The position numbers and the translations under genes were made by a program. 64,000 bases of DNA from Warburgia ugandensis (taxonomy: Eukaryota; Streptophyta; Magnoliopsida; Canellales; Canellaceae). The stretch is from NCBI GenBank assembly GCA_035236585.1, contig CP141132.1, forward strand, positions 52,145,880 to 52,209,879, read 5' to 3'. The notes under the pieces were generated by a model. It ran no database searches, was not told the origin of the DNA, and saw only the letters and a program-made list of their open reading frames with translations. This document shows positions 61,395 to 64,000 of the stretch, in pieces (the stretch's first letter is position 1; each line of letters starts with the position of its first letter).

Positions 61395-62329
61395 GGAAAA
61401 TGAGGGAAACCTACCTAGAAGTAGTCTGGAGTAGAAAGGATAGCCAAAGAATGAAGAATTTCATCAATTTTTTGAAGCCTAGGCCGAACAACTAGGGTTT
61501 CTGTGATTCTTGGTACCGGGTTGCTTGCCAGAGCCAGGGAGGAGGATTGGGAGAGGAGAAATGGAGAGGAGGTTGCAAGGAACTCGATTATGAGGTTCTT
61601 GGGTAGTTACCTATGTCGGAGGAGGGAGATTGAAGATGATTTTTCTGAGCTAGAGAAAAATCTAGCCAGCAGGGTTGTCGCATCTGTTGGCTGGAAGGCA
61701 CATCCTGGGACACGCTAGCCTGGCACATGCTAGTTCCTACGTTAGGCACATGTGGGACCACCTCTATGGCTGGAAAGAGAAAAAGATAGAAAAGTAAAAG
61801 GAAAAAGAGAGAGAAAGTGAAGGAAAGAGAGATAGGGAGAGGGAGAGAGTGGGAGAGCCTTGGGGATCCATGCAATTTTTTACAGTCTGTAGGAGGGGTA
61901 TTTATAGGGTTATTTTTGCATTATTTTAATTCAAAATTTAATTATTTTAATTTTAAATAATTTTTCACTTTTCTTATAAAATTAAAAGCATATTCCTCAT
62001 CATGTTTATTCTTCATCATAGATATTCTCTAAGCTAGTTGTCCACCAGCTCACCTAACTTTTGTGGACCCCACACAAAAGAAAAATGACCATTTTACCCT
62101 TACGGGTAAATGTAAATTCTCAAAAATTACAAAAAATAGGAAATTTTCACCTGAGCTTAGATTTCAGCGTGCTTACGGTCATTCTGACTAGTTTCCTTTG
62201 AATTATTCCAAATATCTATGTTTCAAGACCTAATTATTTTTCTAAAAAATTAATATTATATTAAATATAATATTCCACCTCGATTTTCATAAAAATTCCA
62301 ATTAATTCCAGAAAATTGGGGTTTTCATA
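61395..62329 (-). repeat. LTR E, promoter-proximal piece
   Basis: Continues LTR E after element D, rejoining at GGAAAA. Contains the minus-strand TATA box at 61899-61906 and ends in a decayed LTR terminus. A GA-rich run lies at 61770-61860. Confidence 0.7.
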
Positions 62330-62344
62330 GAAGATTTCCAAAAG

Positions 62345-63800
62345 GGAGCTCTAAAGTATCTCTTTTCTAAAAAGGATACGAAACCTAGGTTTATTCATTG
62401 GATACTCTTGCTATAGGAATTTGATTTGAAAATTTGGGACGAGAAAGGTTTCGAAAATGTCGTAGCAGACCACTTATCCAGACTAGTCATGTAGCACACT
62501 AGTGATAATGTGCCTATAATGGAATTCTTTCCAAAGGAGTAGTTAATGCACATTTTCTAATTACCTTGGCATGGTGACATAGTGAATTATCTTCTTACGA
62601 GACAAGTGCCCAATCATTGGAACAAATAAGATAGTAAGAGTTTTTTTACTAAGGTTAAATACTTTATTTGGGATGATCTGTACTTATTCAAGTATTGTTC
62701 TGATCAGGTGATAAGGAGATGCACACCAAGTAATGAACATAGTAAGATCATCTCCTTCTGCCATGATCATGCATGTGGGGGCCATTTTAGCTCTAGAAAG
62801 ACAGTTGCAAGAATTTTATAGTATGACTTTTATTGGCCCACCATTTTTAAAGTTTCACATGCTTATTATACAGCATGTGTGAGGTGCCAATGGTTAGGAA
62901 GTCTAGGGAGGAGAGACACGATGCCCTTAAACTCAATCCTTGTTGTAGAGCCATTCTATGTTTGGGGCATAGATTTCATTAGACCCTTTCCTAATTATTT
63001 TGGGAATATATACATCCTAGTGGGAGTGGACTACGTTTCCAAGTGGGTGGAGACAATACCCTGCAAAACCAATAACCACATGGTAGTGGTAAAAATTTTA
63101 GAGGAAAATATTTTTGTAAGTTTTGGTACTTTGCGAGCCATAATTAGTGATGGGGGAAAACGCTTGTAATAAAGTGTTTGAAAATTTAATAAAAAAAGTA
63201 TGTTGTCAACCATAGGATAGCTACCTCATACAACTCTTAGACCAGTGGGCAAGTGGAGGTATCAAATAGGAAAATTAAGCATATTCTAGAGAAGACAGTC
63301 AATCCAAGTAAGAAAGATTGGTTTGTGAGACTCAACTATACTTTATGGGCTTACCACACTACCTGTAAAACCCAATAGGCATGTCTTCCTACTGCTTGGT
63401 CTACAAAAAGGCTTGCCACTAATGATAGAGCTAGAAGATAGATATATTGGGCTATCAAAAAGCTAAATTTAGAATTAGATAATACTGGGACCCATCAAAA
63501 ATTCCAACTCGATGAGTTAGATGAATTGAAAAATGATGCATATGACTCCACACAACTATACAAAGACCAGATGAAGGTTAACCACAATCACCAAATCTTA
63601 AGAGAATCCTTTACACCTGGACAAAAGGCCTTGTTGTATAAATCAAGATTGCATCTCTTTCATGGTAAACTCAGATCTTGATGGACTGGACCTTACATAT
63701 TATGTATATATATGCTCATGGAGCCATAGAGATTGAGAAGAATGGTGAGATCCTAAAAGTAAATGGTTAGGGATTAAAACCTTTCTTAGAACTGCTTACC
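62345..63800 (+). pseudogene. Second Athila fragment: RNase H end, integrase and pol C-terminus
   Basis: Starts inside RNase H: GALKYLFSKKDTKPRFIRWI, then FENVVADHLSRL. Integrase follows with its zinc-binding region (CHDHACGGHFSSRKT and later ACVRCQ), GIDFIRPFPNYFGNIYILV, IISDGGKRL and [19 protein letters not shown], so both catalytic Asp and the Glu are kept. Then come YWAIKKLN-like AIKKLNLELDNTGTHQKF, LDELDELKNDAYDSTQLY and FTPGQKALLYKSRLHLFHGK. At least eight stops and frame changes (about 63165 and 63700) are present. The upstream pol is absent. It is an Athila copy separate from, or a detached part of, the one at 13440. Confidence 0.85.
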
Positions 63801-64000
63801 CCTGAGATTGAAGAGACACTGTTAGACACACCACACTATCATGACCCACTGTAGAATACTCCATGGAACCTTGTAGATCATCATCCTTGTACTCACCATT
63901 ATGTCTGGTTGAAGACATAAAACTTAATGCTCTCTCAAAGGCAGCCTAGATGTTTTTCAAATATTAGTCTTCTGCATCTTTCCTTTTTCATATAGGGTCC
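63801..64000 (+). other. Athila sequence downstream of pol, cut by the window end
   Basis: No frame. Position and context suggest the non-coding part between pol and the 3' LTR of the same Athila copy. The LTR is not reached. Confidence 0.4.

Larger units (their letters stand above)
40000..62329 (-). mobile_element. Solo LTR E (Tekay-like, minus strand), split by element D
   Basis: Two pieces, 40000-43441 and 61395-62329, make an LTR of about 4.4 kb. On the plus strand it starts TGTAATGCCTCGAGTTTTT and ends GGGGTTTTCATA (a decayed TTATTACA). It aligns with the element D LTRs throughout (for example the CCATGGCTGCCATAGTGG area near 40970), but is more diverged. Flanks GAAGG and GAAGA (62330-62334) differ at one base. 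No interior or second LTR was found. Its minus-strand TATA box (TATAAATA) lies at 61899-61906. Confidence 0.75.

Noticed and set aside
62345..63800. Direct continuation of the Athila RT that breaks off at 24610
   Set aside because: The first Athila runs into its own 3' LTR and terminates at 38871, and the start of this fragment lacks the intervening RNase H. A simple single insertion splitting one pol does not fit.

Overview
The window reads as nuclear DNA from a flowering plant with a large, repeat-rich genome. It is AT-rich, has no intact host gene, and is almost entirely transposable elements of plant type: Athila-lineage and Tekay/Del-type Ty3/Gypsy retrotransposons with long LTRs, an RTE-clade LINE, an Au-type SINE and a CACTA DNA transposon. 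The species cannot be named from the sequence. No rRNA, tRNA, CRISPR array or organellar gene was seen.

Layout. Positions 1-5062 are non-coding. They hold a pair of diverged inverted arms (about 520-1140 and 4376-5010) around a solo, Athila-like LTR (about 2209-3972). A 3.5 kb non-autonomous CACTA element (5063-8601) follows, with hairpin-rich subterminal repeats and a seven-unit tandem array. Positions 8602-13439 are unassigned, apart from a broken fragment of a plant-specific protein family on the minus strand near 10.0-10.4 kb. From 13440 to 38871 lies a degenerate Athila element. Its 5' LTR carries a full-length dead RTE LINE, followed by a tRNA-Asp-like primer site, gag, protease and part of RT. 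The RT then runs directly into the middle of a 3' LTR. That LTR is split by element A (24638-36585), a Tekay-type LTR element with primer site and polypurine tract but no recognisable gag-pol. The second LTR of A is in turn split by solo LTR B1 (31339-33864).

Positions 38872-39999 are spacer with an Au-type SINE. From 40000 to 62329 there is a four-level nest. Solo LTR E (minus) holds complete Tekay element D (minus, 43442-61394). The 3' LTR of D holds solo LTR B2 (44277-49799), which holds solo LTR C (45944-48964). Short target-site duplications (TSDs) mark every level: perfect for B2 and C, a 6-bp match for D, and one mismatch each for A, B1 and E. From about 62345 to the window end is a second Athila fragment carrying the end of RNase H, integrase and the pol C-terminus.

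How it works together. Nothing here looks able to mobilise itself. Reading frames carry multiple stops and frameshifts, the LINE has catalytic Asp-to-Asn changes, and both two-LTR Tekay elements have lost the TATA region of the LTR that should drive them. The most useful signals are structural: the reconstructable insertion order, the RT-to-LTR fusion, the CpG-dense palindromic core of LTR C, a U3 block shared by three otherwise different LTR families, and the internal repeats of the CACTA element. I did not find a convincing new biological system. All homology statements rest on recognising family motifs by eye, not on database searches.
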